Shown: in pieces, positions 1 through 13,248 of the stretch
Numbering within the stretch: position 1 is the stretch's first letter
How the letters are laid out: each line of letters opens with the position of its first letter
NCBI RefSeq assembly: GCF_027943255.1
Contig: NC_072894.1
Span: forward strand, 62,127,601 to 62,191,600
Source of the DNA: Anastrepha obliqua
Taxonomy: Eukaryota > Arthropoda > Insecta > Diptera > Tephritidae
Length of the DNA stretch: 64,000 bases
Reading direction: 5' to 3'
Notes under the pieces: generated by a model
What the model was told of the DNA's origin: nothing
Database searches by the model: none
Seen by the model: the letters and a program-made list of their open reading frames with translations, nothing else
Translations under genes and position numbers: made by a program

Positions 1-2768
1 ATGCTCCTACTTGTTAGTTTTCTTTCTAAAAGGTCACATTGGTTGGCGTTTGTTTTACTTATAACACTGATATATTGAACAAATGTAAATGTGTATAAAG
101 AGTGTTTTTTTATGTCTATAACTTTTTTAAATTTTTTTTTATAAAATCTTACATAAAAAAAGGTGAAACTAACGCAGTTCGGAGGCCTTCGCACGGATTT
201 TCGATAGCGATATACCTATGCAAAATCAGTCACTTCCAAGTCGGCTACAGTTTTGACAATTCAGTTCACTATACTCGGCTTTCGGGTACTATGCTACTAT
301 GCCGCAAAAGCCATGGGTTCTGAGGATATGAGCGGCATCTGGGATAAGTTTATCGACTTAACGTCGTTCTCAACAACTCTGCCTCTGGGCGTCCTCTATG
401 TGGACAAAAGCTCTTAGTCTACTCTCGTATAACATTTGTCTGGATCCGGAAAAAGTTAGTGTTTTTCAAATCTTCATATGGACTTGAAGGTACTCTCTGT
501 GATAAGCAGTATAGATAAATGATTCATTATCTTTTGGTGGGGTGTAAATAACTATTGTTGAAGGAGTTAAATGTTGTCAGAAAGAAACCTTCGGATGGAC
601 TAGCCAATTAGCCGCCTAGCTTAGAGAATTTCACTTTCGTGTATGGGGTTCGGTAAGTAACTGGTATTTAGTGATGAGCCATAACTTCGAAGTTAACATA
701 AAGTTAGTTTTGTTAAAAATAGTCCCAGTCCAGTTCGGAACGACCAGATACCGACATAGTTTCAACAAAACAAATCAGTAAGAAAGCATGCCTACTGTAT
801 TAATTTTTTATTTCTATCCCCCTAAAAAATACCCCGTTATAAATGTAATACTTACCCTTACGGCGGGTACAACTTTGTCTGGTCGCAAACATTTCAATAT
901 AATTAAGTATATCATTTCTTCTACGGTATCGTAAGGTTTCGGTAGCGGATGCTCCTCGGGCGATGATAAGTCATAATATTTCTTCCACAGATGAACGTCC
1001 TTTGTGAATTGTTTATAGAAGTCTTTGAGGCTGATTTGTAATGTTAATAAGAAAGTGAAGAGTAGAAAACAAGTAAATATTATTATTATTATTTATTGTA
1101 AGAGAATAATACAATTATGCCTTAATATGAGCTGAGCTTGAACGTCTGATGTCATTAGCTTAAGCAAGTGAATAGGTCCTGTTAAACATAGGCTTTAAGA
1201 ATGCGTTGTGGAGTGTGATCAAGCATTCTGAATTTTATAAAATATTTTGTTTTGTTCAATTTTCTGTACTTATCGAAAATAAATAATTAGATAGATGCGA
1301 CTCTTACATAATTAAAAGTAAAAAATTTTGGTAGAGTTACTTTGGCACATCCGGATTTAAGGTCAACAAAAGTCGTTTGCTACAAAAATATTTATGAAAT
1401 AAAAAATAATCTAATGTGATGCTGAGCACATACATAAAATATCACTCCAATTAAAGATCAGATGAATGTTTTGTAGGCAAAATAAAATCGTTTTTTTTTT
1501 AATTTCGGTAGTATCCTAACCCCTTAAGCAAATACAGACTATGCAATTTGTCCAAATTTATCTAATTGTACTTTCTTCTCATAGATAACCTCTTCTCATA
1601 TTTCCATAGCCCACTTTATAGTCTATTCAAGTTGAATATTGAAATATATTATGTGTTCCCTAATTCCATGTAAAAAAAAGCTGGAAACATTTGTGTGAAA
1701 TATTTTATCTCTTTAACTTCTTAATAAGTGGGTATTTTTTTCTCTTGCGAAACTTGCCCTTAAACACATTTTCAGTTTTGACTTATTTCTATGTTTAAGT
1801 TGAATTTTGGTCATTGGTGCGTTAAGAGACTTAAGTAGAGCTTTACGACTAATATTTTTGTAGTGTATTTTAAATCAAATGTCAATTAAAAGTTATTACT
1901 CTATCTTTTGCCCATTTTTTTTTAAATATGCATACTGAATTTTTTATGGTGAAATAAAACGGAAGTAAAGACATTTCGCCGAATCCCAATGGATTTTAAT
2001 AATTTATTACTCGTTGAAAACAGACATGAAAAGAGTTTATTTGTATGTAATCTTATATTTATGTACACAGGCCAACAAAAAGTGCAACACTATTTAAAAT
2101 TAATATAAATATGTATACTACGAGTATATAAATTATACAAAATTTCAAATTCCTTCCACATTTAGTCTTCTTGCTCGGACATTCCTTACGATATGCGGTA
2201 TTAACATTTTATACAAAATTGTAAGCAACGAAATGGAAATGTAAATAAACAAATATATGCTTCAACTTAGGAAAATCTGACTTTTCGACCCTGAATGCAA
2301 GTTTAAGCGCAAATGCAATTTTTTTGTAGGTCTGGAAAAAGGAAATTAAAAAAAATTTTCGTCACAGAGTGTAAAATTATAGACAAAAATATGGTGCATT
2401 AGTGTTTTTTTATCTAATACTTTTTTTTATATATTTTAATTTTAATTTTAATATTAATTCTAATTTCAATTTAATATGGTACATAATTATTTAATTTAAA
2501 AAATAATATAACTCCTATAAATTTTTTTTTTTCTTAAAAGTAGAGAAAATTGTTGTTTTTCTTTCAAAGACCTGGTCGATTCAAACAAGAAGAGCTCGTT
2601 TATTTATTTCCATAATATTTAAGTAGAGTATCCCAATACTAATTTGTCTTATGCCAACTTACTCCAAATTGTTAGTTAGTTTTAAATATTTTGTGACTAG
2701 TTGCAAAGTAAACTTAATAAGAAACGAATGAAAAAATAAAAATTTAAATAACAAATAATAGAGTGAGA
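1..2768. other. Unassigned AT-rich DNA
   Basis: No recognisable gene or repeat. The longest open frames are short and without family resemblance. There are only homopolymer runs and a short TTA-type tract near 1078-1096. Confidence 0.6.
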
Positions 2769-3247
2769 GCCCGCGACGCCCAGACCTTCGTTAAATTATA
2801 AAAGTTGGAAATTTTTCTATATACGTCTCCTATACAGGTATAAGCAAACCCAGATTATTAAACCTGGGTCGCGGTGGCTTTGGCAGGTAACAGGTAGTAA
2901 AGGTGAGTAAAATTGAGTCTCGAATTTGTAATAGTATAAAGCTTAGTTTTTATACATTTCAACTTACAATCATATCAGAAACTGCCTCGTCCATTGGCGG
3001 ACACTTAGGGCGGTAACAACCCCTCCCCAGACACCCTAACATTCTAATTATTTATAAATCTACTTTCGTCATAGTATAAAATCTAATTTTTATATATGTT
3101 ATTCAGAGATCTATAAAAATAATGTTTTCACAATCCCCAGACAGTTTCGATGGTTCCCCTATCTTCCCAGACATAATGAAGTCCACTCCAGGCGTGAGCG
3201 CGATGAATATACATATATGTACGTTGGTGCGAGTGAAATAGCGCGAT
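2769..3247 (+). repeat. Left terminal inverted repeat of the 3.1-kb transposon
   Basis: About 479 bp, matching the reverse complement of 5401-5875 with only scattered single-base differences by eye. It contains a GC-rich outer end and, near its inner end, the CGTGAGCGCGATGAA stretch also seen at 5435-5455 in reverse. Confidence 0.9.
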
Positions 3248-3412
3248 TGGCCTACGGCGATCTTTTTCTGCGCATCAGCTGTCTTATACTCTGTATAATA
3301 CTCCGTATTGTATATTATGTAGTGTGAACTGTTATACGTACAGCAAGCGTTTAATAATTTATTTGCAAAATTTATTATAAAATAAGTGGTCTAGTTGTGA
3401 TAAAGTGTTGTC

Positions 3413-4977
3413 ATGGAAACGGAGGAACCGGAAAAAAACAAATTAAGTTGTTTTATTTGTAAGAAAAGTGAGGGGAAATTAATATTGCTTTCTGAAGAGA
3501 CATTAAAGAAGTGCCGAACTGTTTTGAAAGTCAGAAAAAAACACAACCTTAAATATGCGAATGTTATTTTGCCTGATGAATATACAGATGGAGGTTATCA
3601 CCGGGAATGCCATAAAACATTCACAGGCGTTAATAAACAGTACTACAATTCGGAGCCTGCAGATTTAAAAAAGAAAAAAAGAGTAAACAAAGAGTCGATT
3701 AGTGTAGACAATTTATCTCCAGATACACCGATAGTACCTGAGTTCACTACCGAACTCGCAACAAAATCTCCAACATCATCAGAACAAAATTTATATTCTG
3801 AATTGATAAAGCTCCAGCCTTCAACCTCCACAGAACAATCTCATTTACCGCCTCAACATACAGAACCTTCAACAATTTCACAATCGACTTTAGCTAATGA
3901 ATCAGAGGTCTTACAATCGACAAGTTATCAAAAAAATGGTGACATTAGTACACCAGATGTTACTGAAGTAAACAATGTAATTGAGGACGTAAATACTCAA
4001 CCCGAAAATGTTGTCAGTAGTAATGACTCTCTGATTGTTTGTATATTTTGTAATAAACAGAAGAAGAAAGTGCGCTCAAAAATGCTTCCACTTCATGCAG
4101 CTGAAACAAACCAATTTACAGGTAGTATTTTTTCTAACATTGAAGGTTTAGAAGAATATAACGAGTTTTCAACTACATTGAATAATTACTCTGCTCCAAA
4201 AATATAATATTATACTGATTGTCGAGTTCATTTTAACAATGATGGAGAATCCATTTGCCGAAACTTGCCTGGTTTCCACGCAATAACAGGGTACGATTAC
4301 AATCCGGCATTATTTAGAAAGGGAAAACTAAGACCTTACAAACTATTAAAAAAAAACGATGAATTCTAAAAAGCTTTTATAAAGTTCGGCGAAAATAAGT
4401 TAATAGAGGACAGCAGTGAACAGAAGAACATTTTCAATAGTATTCAGAAATATATATGCAGTGTATATAATGTTCGGAATGCAATTGATGTCAATTCTGC
4501 TCGAGTTCAGATGTTTATAGACTCATACAAAGTTTCCGACATTAATGAGGCTTTCAATCGAAAAAAATTGAGAAACTTTGATGCTAGCAGTTTACCACCT
4601 TGTGAAAATGAGCTACTACAACATTTTTTACGAGCTAATTATATTTGTACGATTTGGAACAATGCTCACTTAAGAAAACCTACTTCACATAAACCTGAAA
4701 ATAATGGCTGGGTACTGGAAAATGATCAATACCATTTTAAATGGTTTGAAGGAGATCAGCTACCTACTTATGTCAGTGATTCTCTACAAGCTTTGTCAGG
4801 TATGTTATAATGTTCACTGTTTATGAAGAAATTATCAACCATTCATAATTATTCTAGCTTGCTTTAATTATTACAGATGCTGATGAAGACGATGACATTC
4901 ATGAGGACAAATCCGCAGAATGGAGTAGCGGTGATGAAGATAATCGAGATACCGACGAGGACGATGAAGTTGATTAA
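3413..4977 (+). pseudogene. Broken gene of the 3.1-kb transposon (zinc-binding N-terminus, acidic C-terminus)
   Basis: One frame runs from ATG 3413 to 4799, interrupted only by TAA at 4205-4207 and TAA at 4367-4369. A 77-bp GT-AG intron (4800-4876) then joins, in frame, to a last exon ending at TAA 4975-4977. The N-terminal segment has CFICKKSE ... GYHRECHKTFTGV (C-x2-C plus H-x3-C, zinc-finger-like), followed by a Ser/Thr/Pro-rich linker and a second C-x2-C (VCIFCNKQ). After the first stop come LPGFHAITGYD, SSLPPCENELLQHFLRANY and GDQLPTYVSDSL, which I recall from uncharacterised insect and cnidarian repeat-borne proteins. The last exon is strongly acidic (DADEDDDIHEDKSAEWSSGD). The central region seems deleted. 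No function is assigned. Confidence 0.75.
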
Positions 4978-5400
4978 AGATTTTTTTTGATTTAATAATA
5001 ATGTTTGACACATTATATTTTTACTTTGTATTGTAATGGCTATAATTATAAATATAATTGAAATCTTTTTCGATTGGTTCAATTACGATCTAAATTATTC
5101 TCTCTCCTTACAGTAAAACTAACATGCATACAAATTTATCTTCTTAACTTTAAACTTCTAGAATTTTACCATCAGCTGTCGATTTTTCGTATTTTTTTCT
5201 GCACAATACTAGAAAAAATTTTCGATTGATATTTACAACTTTCGTAGATCTCCACTTGACTCAATAAAAATCGCATTATTGTATTGTTGATTTAATAATT
5301 TGTTAATATGAAAATTTTTCTGCGTTATCCTTTAAAAATTTACTTTTTTTATCTGTTATAAATGTATATAATGAATTTTCTTGATAAATTTAGAGAACAG

Positions 5401-5875
5401 ATCGCACTATTTCACTCGCGCCAACGTACATATATATTCATCGCGCTCACGCCTGGAGTGGACTTCATTATGTCTGGGAAGATAGGGGAACCATCGAAAC
5501 TGTCTGGGGATTGTGAAAACATTATTTTTACAGATCTCTGAATAACATATATAAAAATTAGATTTTATACTATGACGAAAGTAGATTTATAAATAATTAG
5601 AATGTTAGGGTGTCTGGGGAGGGGTTGTTACCGCCCTAAGTGTCCGCCAATGGACGAGGCAGTTTCTGATATGATTGTAAGTTGAAATGTATAAAAACTA
5701 AGCTTTATACTATTACAAATTTGAGACTCAATTTTACTCACCTTTACTACCTGTTACCTGCCAAAGCCACCGCGACCCAGGTTTAATAATCTGGGGTTGC
5801 TTATACCTGTATAGGAGACGTATATAGAAAAATTTCCAACTTTTATAATTTAACGAAGGTCTGGGCGTCGCGGGC
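5401..5875 (-). repeat. Right terminal inverted repeat of the 3.1-kb transposon
   Basis: Reverse-complement partner of 2769-3247. It ends GGTCTGGGCGTCGCGGGC. The region between the gene end (4977) and this arm is AT-rich and carries nothing else recognisable. Confidence 0.9.
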
Positions 5876-6039
5876 GCTTAGTCTATAAGGAGGCTCTAAA
5901 TCCATTTTAGAGCTTGAGCTTTTGTTTAAAATTACCAGTAGACTAGTCGCCGCAAAGTCGGTTATACGATAGGGCTTAAAAAGTACCCGTGTGAGGTATG
6001 AAGACACAATTTAAAAAAAAGTTTTGAAAGAAAAGAAAA

Positions 6040-6800
6040 ATTCTCATGAAGCCAGATCTGGTGAACACTGGGGGGTACGGCAGCAATGTATAACGCAATT
6101 CATGCAGTTAGGCTTCGACAACTCCGGATGAATGTGCTGGTGAATTATCGTGGTGAAACAGCAGCTTTTTATCAAAGCCGTCCAATAACTCACTGTAGTA
6201 TTATCCAGTGATCATTCTTCCTTTTTCTAAAAAATCCATGAGGATTTTCCGGCCGATGGGACTGTCTTCACTTCCTTTGGAGCAGATTCGCCGGGAGAAA
6301 CCCATTGCTTTGATTGTTGCTTAGTTTCTGGCGTGTAATGATGAATACAGGTTGCATCAACGGTGGCAACTCGACGCAAGCATTTCGTCTAAATTGATCC
6401 AAACACGGCTTCGAGGTTAACAGCCGTAGCCGCTTGTAGTCCACCGTGAGCAATCGGGGCACCCATTGGGCCGACAGTTTTTTTCATCGCCAACTTATTA
6501 TGCAAAATATTAATTGCCATTCCCGTCGAAACACCTGTGGCCTCCGTTACTTCGCGCACTTGCGTTTGTCGATCAGCGAGAATCACGTCGTGCACTTTTT
6601 GTATGATTTTCTCGGTAACCTCCAAGGATGTTCCCCGCGTTTAAATCCGCTGAACCAATATCTGACTGTGGTCATAGATGGCGAAGCGTTCCCATAGACA
6701 GCATCCAACTTTGCTTTATCTTCTCGCATTTTTTCCCATCCGACAACAAAAAGCGAATTAACGACCGATACTGAACTTTTTCCATCTTAGGAATAATCAC
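6040..6800 (-). mobile_element. Mariner transposase relic
   Basis: Minus-strand frames give VTEKIIQKVHDVILADRQT and VREVTEATGVSTGMAINILH, the N-terminal helix-turn-helix of mariner transposases. Further on are TVDATCIHHYTPETKQQSK and QWVSPGESAPK, the family motif around the first catalytic Asp, here apparently VDATCIHH instead of VDETWIHH. Frameshifts and stops make it inactive, and I could not fix the terminal repeats. Confidence 0.75.
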
Positions 6801-6840
6801 GAAACCCGTCTCCCTCGGATAGCTGAGAAATCCAAAGTAA

Positions 6841-8000
6841 CCTATCAATTAGTCCGAAATTTGTTTTGACGTGTTTTGACGTTTCGTATATTCTCCCACT
6901 CTCCCTAATATACAATACACACATGTACATATGTATGTACTTGCATACATACATTTTTTTTTAGCTCGGCAGAAACTTTAACTCGCGTTAACATTTGATC
7001 ATTAACAATATTTGTGTTGCGTTAAGCTACAAATCAGCCGCTTAGAGTGGAAATTAAATTGAAAAATAAATCTTTTTACAAAATAAAGCAAAATAAAATA
7101 AATATTTGGTAATGATGCTAACTCTATTTTTGCATGCGTATGCAGAACATATGAACTGTTAAATATAAATGAGTAAAAATTAAGCAGAAACAGTAATCAT
7201 TGACAAAAGAAAATCACAAAATTAAAAAAAATAGCAGCTAATGAAATCTGACTTGAAGTTCGTAGGTCCAAAGCGAATGGGAGAATCAAAGCCGTTTTTG
7301 TTTAGTGATTAATAAAATTTGAATTTATTACGGCACATTTTGATGGTTGAATTGAAGCAAATGCATATGCAAAAAGAATTATTCACAACCGACTTTGAAT
7401 AATGCCCCAATCAACCATCTTTACTTTGTAGGTAATATTCGCATTAATTTTTAATGTGCATCTTAGCAATTGCGTGTAACGTACACGCTGTGTACTTGTA
7501 GTAAGCTGAACATTTTGCAAATTGATGGCCATGAACGAGTCGAGTTCAGCTGAGTTGAGTTCAGTTTGTGAACGCCTCGCCGCAATTTAACGAAAAGGTT
7601 GATTGCAAAAAGCATAGATAAGAAGTTATGAAGAAAAAGAAGAGGAAGCTGTGTGAAAATTATAATGTTGATATTTTGTTCGTTGCCAAGGTCTAGGCGT
7701 TTAAATGCTTGACTCAGTAATGAAGACGATGGGATATTCCATTAAGTTAAACATGTACAACTGGCGCTATAGTGTTTTTATTTTATTTTGCCCTTAAAAG
7801 TTCCTCCCTCTCCTTGTAGGAAAAAGGTTTTTTACAATTTCTTGAATAGCTGCTCATTTACGAGTCATGCAATCATGTTTTCTTACAGTTTGCCTCGAAT
7901 GAGAGGTTAAGAATTCCCAGCGAAATTTTTTTTCATAATTTTACTTTTTAATTAATATAATAACAAAACGTAACATATTTAATAACCTATCTTGCCAACA
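6841..8000. other. Unassigned intergenic DNA
   Basis: AT-rich, with no gene or repeat that I recognise. Confidence 0.5.
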
Positions 8001-8009
8001 AGCGCTACG

Positions 8010-8345
8010 TTGGACTAAATAGGCAATCAGTAGACAGGCAATCGTCTCTTTCCGATGAGGGGCGCCCCTTGGAGTGTTTGAAAAAAGATTTTGGGTAAGA
8101 TTTTCGGACCTTTGCGCGTTGGTGACGGCGAGTATCGTAGGCGATGTAACAAAGAGTTGTATGAGTTTTACGACGACATAGACATGGCGCATCGAATAAA
8201 TATCCAGCGGCTACGTTGGCTAGGTCATGTCGTCCCTCCGGCTCTGGCTTGATGTTTCCAACTGGAGCCGGTTAGCACGAGAAAGAAACGACCAGATATG
8301 CCAAAACTCGGCATATACTGTGCCAATCAACAAGAGGAAGAACGT
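8010..8345 (+). mobile_element. LINE 3' coding fragment
   Basis: One frame reads GDGEYRRRCNKELYEFYDD, IDMAHRINIQRLRWLGHVV, the C-terminal end of insect endonuclease/reverse-transcriptase LINE ORFs (family wording: YRRRYNHELYELY ... RLRWLGHVVRM). Truncated upstream, with a stop right after the motif. It is related to the fragments at 17285-17530 and 59900-60260. Confidence 0.7.
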
Positions 8346-9188
8346 TAACGTAAGTTGTTAATCAGAAAGTTGTTTATTCAATCTCACCTTTTCGAAAATG
8401 AAGTATCAGAAATTATTTAAAAATATGTTTCTACTACTGTACCACATCATCAGATTAAATGGTTTCCCCACTTATTTTAACCAGCAAAAATAGAATAAAC
8501 AAAATACACGTATTTTTCCCCCTATGACTCTGTTAATTGGTTTCCCCGTGTAACTGTCCAAAAACCTGTCTTAAAAATTCCAAATGCAAACTCCAATTTT
8601 GTTCAGAATTATTTGGAATAAAATAATTTACATTCCGAGTTTTCTATTTTTGCGAGAAGTTTTACCAATTCGTCCACGTACTCTTCATAATTATTTCGGA
8701 GTATTCTCTATAAAGTTTGGTTGGCAACATTGATAAAAAAATATTTGATTTTGAAGGTGGAGAGAATCTGAAGAGAACGTGTATTGTACCAGTATATCTT
8801 TGAATTGGAGAGGCTGTCAAATTACATAAGAGTGACTACTGTAATTACACAAAATAGTGATTTTATAAGTGAAAAATTATTGGATAATTGGATCTCCGAA
8901 TAATTAAACCCATCGATGAATAAATACGACCTTCAAAAAAAAGAAGTGAGACACGAACAGACCGATGGGCTCAGTGGGCAAAAATTCTAACTGTTCAGCA
9001 TCATAATACTGAGTATAATATTCGATAGTCTTTTTTTCTTTACGGTATACAAATGTAAATACTTTATACATAGCCATAAAAAGAAGATTCGGAGTTGGAG
9101 GAAAAGCTCTTGCTTATAAAGCTATCGGACAGTTATCAAGTCATTAGAACCACAGTGTTATTTGGAAATGGAAATTATAACATGATAA
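8346..9188. other. Unassigned intergenic DNA
   Basis: No gene or recognisable repeat seen. Confidence 0.45.
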
Positions 9189-9312
9189 CCGCCGTAGCCG
9201 AAGCGGTTGGCATTGGCAAACTTCCCAGTGTATTTCTACCATGAAATTATCCTCTTAACATACCATCTGTTGTTCGGAGGCGGCCTAGAACTGTAGGTCT
9301 TCCCAATTGAGA
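9189..9312 (+). repeat. tRNA-derived SINE, internally deleted copy
   Basis: It starts GCCGTAGCCGAAGCGGTTGG (box A part) and jumps to the SINE body (CATTGGCAAACTTCC, TGTATTTCTACCATGAAA, CTGTAGGTCTTCCC). Box B is lost. Diverged and old. Confidence 0.7.
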
Positions 9313-11842
9313 GCTTTCTTATGTCATCATACGACTACATACAATGAGGCAGACATTTTCGCGGTGGATAAAACGAAATGTTTCTGAGCAGTTGGTTTCT
9401 GATGGGTTTCCCTAAATAAAATATCACGGCATCCATCAGGTGAGCACAAAAAATGTCACTTAAGAGGACCCGGTGGTCTAGAAATTTCAAAAAATCGATG
9501 TTTTATTTTTTCGTATAGTATAGTATTATATTTTAAGAATATACTGTGAAATTTTCATGCAGAAATTCTGAATATTATAGCTTCTACAGTCCATTAACTA
9601 GGTAGCGAGTGCTCCGCTAACTCCTGTACCTCAAATTTTAAACTTATTTATCTCGAGACGACTTTTTCGACACGGCGTGGATGAGAAAAAATATTCAACC
9701 GAATCACTTGAAATTTGACTATGTTATTCATAACATATATGGCTATCGTCGGAACTAGAATCATAATTTTATTTAAATAATTTCCTATTTTTTACATTAA
9801 AAAACTAGTGAAAAAAGACCCGATTTTACGAACTTTTTTTCAAAAGCTGCCTACTAGATATCTTTTAACGTTTCCAATGAGCACCACGTAATAGGGACTA
9901 AAATGAAGTGAAAAAATTGACAAAGGTAATGCTAGAAGTACAGCGAAGAACCTTGTGTACCACACACTGAGGTAGATTACTTGTTCCTCACTGCATTGAA
10001 AGGTATAACGGAAGCTACTCAACTTCTTGGCAATTAAGCAAAGCTAATGTATGGTATATAGTAGATAATTGTGCCTATCGTGGTATCGTTACTTTGCTTT
10101 TAGCGAGTTTGTCCAATTGATCATCAGTCTGACCAGATTACCTTTTTCGTAACTTGGTGTAGCTTTTTTGTTTGTTCTTTGGTCTTAAAGTTTTAATTAT
10201 TTCTGCCTGACATTTTGCTAGCTTTTTCTAGTTAAAATGTGATGATTATAATTATGTAAAATATAATTTGTTTTTAATTACTTGTAGTTCAATATTACAC
10301 CCAGTTCTATGTAGCTTTACTTTTTTTTATCATCTGGTCACACTATCGGCGATTGCGATTATTGCTTATGTTGGTGATTATTCGGGCGTTGTTTGTGCGT
10401 ATGTTAAGCAAGCCACAGACGGGAAACAAATCGTAACAATCGGTTGAAACTAATTTCACCACACACGTGGGGATGGATCTGTTCTTGTTATTTGACGTTG
10501 TTCGTTGCTGATTAACCATTAAGGCGGAAAAAAAGATTACCATGTATGTTATTTATATGTGCGTTTATAAATCGTTGAATTTGCAAGCAGGTCTGATTTA
10601 AAAGGCAACATGGGTTTTTAAATTTATTTTTTATTCTTTTCACACTTTCTATGGGCCACGCACTCTCTGATGGGCGCAATCTTCTTGGCCTAGATCAAAT
10701 ATTTTGCACATATGTATAATACTTAGCGCTGATATCTGAACTTAGCAAAAATTCTTTGCGAATTTTTCTATCGTGTTTACCTCATAGCTTTTCTGTCTCA
10801 AAATTGACATATGAAAAATTGACAAAACATAATCATAACTGTGTAAGGCAACGTAAAGTGGGCTACATTTTTTTCGGAAGATGGTTCTCAATATTCTTTT
10901 ACTTAATTCATTACCAACTTACCCTTCGAGATCGCTCGCGCGAAATATCTGTGTCCAGGCTTTTTCCGGTAGCCAACTATTATCCGGATTAGGCGGTACT
11001 GCTTGCAAGCCAACGCCTCCAGTCAGGAAAAACAACAAATGTGATTTACTTATTTTCCCCTTTTGTAGTTTTTGTTTGTTGTTGGCATATCAGCATCAGC
11101 ATCAGTGGCATGAGCATTTGCAATGGAATTGCAACACCAAAGCATTAACAGTAAATAAATAGTAGCGTCATTTTTGCATTTAGTATCCGTATAATAGTTG
11201 TTTGTAGATACATATGTATGTGTGCACGTGTATATATTTTATATGTATATATTGTTGGCAAAGTTATAGTAGTTTTATTTTAGTTATTGTGCAACATAGA
11301 AGTAATAAGAATATTTAATGGAAATGTTGGCATTTTAGTCGTTATCATTGCCACGGCCATTGTTGTTGTAGTTGTTTTATTGCAGTATTCATAGTGAATT
11401 AAGTAGATAAGTATTAGACGATAGGGCAAGGCTTTAGTAGTTGGCAACATTTGCATTCTCCAAATGTCCAACGCCCAACAGTGAACCATACGAATGCAGC
11501 ATCGTTTATAATGGCCATCATAGATTCATAGTGTAAAATTGAGTTGGAAATTAGCAAATGCTACGTTCCATTTAGATGATTGCAATTTTAAGTTCGTTCG
11601 TGCAAAGGAGATTAAATAAAACACAACTGAGGAAGGGCTTAATTCGGTTTGGATAGCACTTCACATACACGCGCACATTTTAGTTAAATTTAATTTGGGC
11701 TGGCTGTTAGTTTTTGGAATCAAACAAAATTACAGTTACGTCAGCTAATCTTAAATTATACAAAAAGTGGTCGTGGTTTTTCTCCGATCTCAATAATAAA
11801 TATTTACGTGGGATTTACTAAGGTGGGTAGTAATACATATAT
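9313..11842. other. Unassigned intergenic DNA
   Basis: No gene seen. A weak pair of inverted TGACCAGAT-like ends at about 10128 and 10348 may mark an old MITE, but it is too diverged to call. Confidence 0.45.
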
Positions 11843-13065
11843 CGGGTGTTTTTTCCGCTGCATGAGAGCTATCGATATTATTAACTATAGTCTGGCAACT
11901 GAGAATAACAAACTGTGTTGACATTTCTGTTCAGTAAGGTTTGGCAAGCCTTCACGAATCGTTTAAACGTCAGAAAAACGTTTCCAAACTGTAGAAATTT
12001 ACTTTGAACAAAATAAATCTGTTTGCGAAGCTCATATAGCACTGCCGGCATCACCGATTCTTATTTATATCGAAATAAAAATATCAAAAAATAGACGCCA
12101 TGAAATTATCTACCAGGATCATAATAAAAATTCATTCCAACAATATTTCTGTCTTGTACAGGTCCCGCCTTGTATCGTTACGGATTTGAACTAGGTATTA
12201 TTTGAAGAATGGTAACACTTAGCTGTCATCTGATTTGACAGAAAATTAGTTTTATTCTTCCGCTGAACGAAAATGGTTGTGTATACGCTCAAAGGACCGA
12301 CCACCCAATGCGTTTTCGCTTCGCTTCATGGGCTTGGGATCGACTTGAAGAAGATGAAGACTTTTACCGAAAAATCATCTTTTCGGGTGAAGCTCATTTC
12401 CATCTCGGCGGGTATGTTAACAAGCAAAATTGCCGCATTTGGGGCTCAGAAAACTCGCACGCACTCGAAGAAAAGCCGATGCATTCACAACGAGTCACTG
12501 TTTGGTGCGGATTTTGGTCGAGAGGAGAGCGTCAATGGAGAGCGTTACCGGGCCATGTTGAAGGAATTTTTGTTCCGAGAAATTGAAGAGGAGGATATTG
12601 GTGTCATTTGATTCTAACAAGATGGCGCTACTTGCCACACAGCGAATGCTACGATCAATGTTTTGCGCACTGTCTTCAAAGATCGCATTATCAGCCGAAA
12701 TTCTGATATCGTTTGGCCGCCTCGGAGCTGCGATTTGACGCCGTTGGATTATTATCTTTGGGGTGCCGTCAAAGACCAGTGTTATGCCAACAAACCAGCA
12801 ACAATTTATGCACTGAAGAATAACATACGCGATGTCATAGCTGAAATACAGCCGCATACTATCGAAAATGTGTTGAAAAATTGGACCGATCGTATGGGAT
12901 GGTGCATGGCTAGCCCAGGCAGCCATATGAACAAAGTTGTGTTCCATCATTAACCGGAAGGATTGTACTTCAAAATAAAAACAAAAAAAAAACAGTTTGG
13001 AAAAATATTGAGTAGTTTATTTTTTATAGCTTTTTTAGTTCCGTAAAGTTATATGGCGGACCCTT
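11843..13065 (+). mobile_element. Tc1/mariner-superfamily element, degenerate
   Basis: The plus-strand transposase is split over frames: KIIFSGEAHFHLGGYVNKQN, EEKPMHSQRVTVWCGFW, NGERYRAML, QDGATCHTANATINVLRT, WPPRSCDLTPLDYYLWGAV and a C-terminus SPGSHMNKVVFHH at 12953. Catalytic Asp residues are recognisable in FSGEAHF (here Glu-Ala), QQDGATCHTA and DLTPLDYYLWG. A deletion/frameshift near 12530 and stops at 12608 and 12614 inactivate it. The left end is CGGGTGTTTTTTCCGCTGC. The right end is less certain. Confidence 0.8.
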
Positions 13066-13080
13066 TATTATCACTATCAT

Positions 13081-13247
13081 AGCGGTCGCCCTTGGGCAGG
13101 CAATGAGAAACCTCCGGGTGTATTTCTACCAGGAAAAAGCTGGTCATAAAAACTATCTGCCAGTCGGAGTCGGCTTAAGACTGCAGGTCTCTCCACAAAT
13201 AGGAGGAGGAGTTCGACCAAACACCCAAAAATGGTATAAGCGCTAAT
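13081..13247 (+). repeat. tRNA-derived SINE, 5'-truncated copy interrupted by a mariner
   Basis: SINE body (AGCGGTCGCCCTTGGGCAGG, TCGGAGTCGGCTTAAGACTG, GGAGTTCGACCAAACACCC) down to the tail start GCGCTAATA. The mariner at 13249-14459 lies in the tail; TA sequences flank it on both sides. Confidence 0.85.
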
Positions 13248-13248
13248 A

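Larger units (their letters stand above)
2769..5875 (+). mobile_element. 3.1-kb DNA transposon with about 475-bp terminal inverted repeats
   Basis: Two near-identical arms face each other at 2769-3247 and 5401-5875, both ending in GCCCGCGACGCCCAGACC. Between them is a broken, once spliced gene on the plus strand. The architecture (long inverted ends plus a single internal gene) is that of a cut-and-paste transposon. The few differences between arms suggest recent insertion. I see no clear target duplication: the flanks read ...GAGTGAGA on the left and GCTTAGTC... on the right. I cannot assign a superfamily. Confidence 0.85.

Noticed and set aside
6389..6697. Plus-strand open frame at 6446-6697
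   Set aside because: Shadow of the minus-strand mariner helix-turn-helix at 6389-6625.
10128..10348. Possible MITE with TGACCAGAT-type inverted ends
   Set aside because: Only about 8-10 bases agree, with no matching target duplication.
12495..12950. A 151-codon minus-strand open frame
   Set aside because: It is the antisense of the transposase relic at 12273-12953, whose plus-strand motifs are clear.
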